Made by a program: the position numbers and the translations under genes. From Glandiceps talaboti (taxonomy: Eukaryota > Hemichordata > Enteropneusta > Spengelidae): DNA of 64,000 nucleotides. How positions within the stretch are numbered: position 1 is the stretch's first letter; every line of letters begins with the position of its first letter. Shown piece by piece: positions 61,780 to 64,000 of this stretch. Under the pieces are notes generated by a model. That model worked only from the letters and a program-made list of their open reading frames with translations. It did no database searches and was not told where the DNA came from. Location of the stretch: assembly GCF_964340395.1 (NCBI RefSeq), contig NC_135563.1, positions 15,898,651 to 15,962,650 of the forward strand, in the 5' to 3' direction.

Positions 61780-62600
61780 GTTTATATATATTTTAGGGGA
61801 CAGGGAACTCAATGATTACATGACCTTTTCGATGTCATAGTCAAAATTCAAGGTCAACTTAATTTGTTGCACTTTCATCGAAACATTCATTGAAACGTTT
61901 CTGTATACTTCCATCAGATATGACTGGTAAAGCTGTAAGTAGGTCAGAAAATGGCAAAACATACAATCTTTCCGAAAAACATGAAAAAAGTATATATGAA
62001 GTTGTTTTGTAGCAAAAAGCTGTTACCAAGAGAACAGCTGTCAGTATCCCCAATTATATCAAAATGTTTAAGTGCTATTGACATGATGTAAGTGTTTGTA
62101 TATAGGGTTTTGGGAGCAAACAATTCACTGATTACATGATCCTCTCGGTCCAAGGTCAAGGTCATTGTCAAAATTCAAGGTCATCTTAATTTTTTGTAAT
62201 TATCAAAATACCGTCGGAATCTTTTCTATAGCTAACATCAGACATGATCTTTACAGATGAAAATCGCTCAGAAAATAGCAAATTATAAAGTCTTTCAGGA
62301 AAAATACAACAAAGGCATATACTGAGCTATTTTTATTACAAACTTCTGTTGGCAAGACAACTGTTATCAAGATCACCAAAATATTAAGGTACTGAATATC
62401 GCAGCGTACCAAAGTGCTACAGATATGATGCAAGTGTCTATATATAGGTTTATGGGGACGGGCAACACACTTATCACATGATCTTTTCGATCCAAGGTCA
62501 AAGTCATAGTCTAATTACGAGTTCACCTCAACTTTTCACTTTTATCGAAACACCCACATAGGTGTTTTGCTATAAATTACTGCAGACATCAGATAGCAAA
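61780..62600. repeat. Diverged tandem family, three units of about 305-340 bp
   Basis: Three copies of a block with GGGGACRGGSAAC, then ACATGATCYTTTCGATCC, then CAAGGTCAAGGTCAT and a TCGAAAC segment start near 61797, 62105 and 62446. Two short minus-strand frames here are by-products. The block from 61540 to 61780 may belong to the same element. Confidence 0.75.
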
Positions 62601-62939
62601 TTACAGTCTGTCATAAATTTTGTAGCAAATTTAAGGCATATTCAGGGTCAGCTTACTATGGGGTAAGGGAATTGTCGAGAAAGGGGTTCTGAAAAGGAAT
62701 GACGCCTGTACAAACAAGTACTATAAAGATAGCTACTCCTACTTTATTGACATCCAACAAAAACCTACAGATCACACAGAAATGAAGATTTTCCTACATT
62801 CCATACATATTGGCTCAAATTTGATATTGACCTTCATTTGATTGGTCAATTAGGAAAATATAGGATTGGTTAGTAGAGATTGTTTAGACTTGAGATTAAT
62901 TAATTTGATGTAACTTGATTGATTATGTAAATAGCAGGC

Positions 62940-63050
62940 TAATTACCGAGGCTAATTACATTGTATCTCTTTGCATGAAACTTGTCTCATTCCTGCTTTA
63001 ACACAAGCAAGCAAACACATCAGTGGTTTTTTGTGCAGGTTGTAGTATTG
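62940..63050 (-). repeat. Interspersed repeat family D, copy 4
   Basis: It is the reverse complement of copy 1: on the plus strand it reads TTACATTGTATCTCTTTGCA, TGAAACTTGTCTCATTCCTG and AGCAAGCAAACACATCAGTG. Confidence 0.65.
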
Positions 63051-64000
63051 TGCATGTGGCATCAGAAGGTCACAATACACAATGTAAATCTGAAAATACT
63101 AAAAATTCAGACATTTCAATATTAAACTTGGAAAGGCAATAATACCATGTGATAAAATTTCATTGCCAACAACGACCTGCCCTTTCAATGTAATAATTAT
63201 CAACTTCCGTTTTACTGTGAGAACACAAGTATTCCATTTGAAAGAATAAAGGATCAGATATATACAGGTTCATCAATATTCTCTAACTATAATTTCATGG
63301 CAAGATAAACCTTATAAGCTGACAAAATACTTGTTAGTATTCATTATGGCACAAGCTGAGTCACTTGATATTAGTTTGATTTCTGACACGTGATGCACAT
63401 GTTACTATTTTCATCATATATAAAACATATGGACTCAAGCTATCAAATACTTCAATTTAATAGTATACTGTCACAGTAATAAACTGATTACAATATTGTA
63501 TTTGGAAGGGCTAATCACATACAGCTCAGGGGTCATGCGCTGCACCTTCCAATGTGAATATTGTTTTGAGATGTTTACTAACAAGAGCTGGACACTAAAA
63601 TGCAAAGGTTTGGTTGTTCTTTAAAGCACCATATGTAATCCCAAAGTATATTTTGGTTTGATCTGTTCTTCTGTTTTGATTGCCTCTCTTTCTGTTCTCT
63701 CTCTTCATTGCTCAATGAAGTGCAGGGGTCAGTCAAGTTACATGTGTCAATTAGGGTCTCCCTCCCCCACCAATGGACTGTTAAAGTAACAATAGTAGTT
63801 TTTAATTAAAGGGCTGAAAATTTTCAATTGAATTTGTATTTGATTTATTTATTCATTATCAAAGGTGATTCTCAGTATAATAATTTTCACAACTGCCATT
63901 GGAATATTTTTAATTATTTCAAAAGCAACAAGAGGCAGCATAATACTCAAAAAAATAAAGGTTTAAATTTTCATTGTTTTAAAGGTTGTTTCTGTGGTCT

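Larger units (their letters stand above)
49074..64000 (-). other. Upstream intron(s) or 5' flank of the RBM41-like gene
   Basis: Sequence upstream of the microexon on the minus strand. Exons for the expected MYKPF-like and LRELG-like segments were sought on the minus strand and not found. The stretch is dominated by repeats: B3, B4, B5, a CA tract, a 48-bp array, a pentanucleotide array, a SINE, a 115-147 bp tandem, foldback A5, D copies and a 300-bp tandem family. It also has one CpG cluster near 53.2 kb. Stretches 50830-52000, 53420-54270, 56020-57340, 57760-58100, 58450-59380, 59940-61430 and 63060-64000 hold nothing I can support. Confidence 0.4.

Noticed and set aside
1-64000. tRNA, rRNA, snRNA genes or a viral insertion
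   Set aside because: No cloverleaf with matching A and B boxes other than the degenerate SINE head, no rRNA or U-snRNA signatures, and no gag/pol/env or viral replication genes were recognised.

Overview
The window looks like nuclear DNA of an animal, most likely a marine invertebrate and possibly a deuterostome. It is strongly AT-rich (about two thirds A+T by eye) and poor in CpG. It is packed with small inverted-repeat elements, tandem arrays, a tRNA-headed SINE and decayed non-LTR retrotransposon pieces, and its only convincing coding DNA is short exons bounded by GT/AG splice sites. There are no operons, no Shine-Dalgarno-type gene starts and no long continuous genes. The species cannot be named from the sequence.

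One gene is recognised with confidence: an RBM41-like gene (RNA-binding motif protein 41, relative of RNPC3/U11-U12-65K) on the minus strand. Its parts, in transcript order, are a tentative 37-nt exon (57352-57388), a probable 38-nt microexon (49036-49073), a clear 217-nt exon (45647-45863) and a clear 602-nt exon (10393-10994). The two clear exons join in phase across an intron of about 34.7 kb, so 10995-45646 is very probably one giant intron. The 602-nt exon stops just where the C-terminal RRM would begin. I could not find the RRM exons in 1-10392, so they probably lie left of the window. The 5' end of the gene was not found either.

Region by region: 1-10392 is the next RBM41 intron, with a small inverted-repeat element, foldback copy A1, a diverged 325-bp duplication and a GC-richer block near 7.7-7.9 kb. 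10995-45646 is the giant intron. It holds three families of small DNA-element-like repeats (A, B, C) with one nested insertion, a 21-bp-stem hairpin (38.1 kb), an exon-like block on the opposite strand (33.2 kb), an exon-like block on the same strand (39.4 kb), a CR1-type LINE relic (42.3 kb) and a minisatellite of about 2.45 kb that begins some 58 bp inside the intron's 5' end. 45864-49035 holds a second LINE relic and simple repeats. 49074-64000 holds further repeats, a perfectly periodic 14 x 48 bp array, a drifting pentanucleotide array, a SINE, and a CpG cluster near 53.2 kb.

The most interesting observation is that the minisatellite, read in the RBM41 transcript direction, carries a perfect GTAAGT in most of its roughly 48 units. 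That is an array of potential U1-binding or decoy 5' splice sites directly downstream of a weaker authentic donor, at the head of a giant intron in a splicing-factor gene. I see no CRISPR array, prokaryotic defence system, tRNA or rRNA gene. All functional statements beyond the exon identification are inference from sequence alone.
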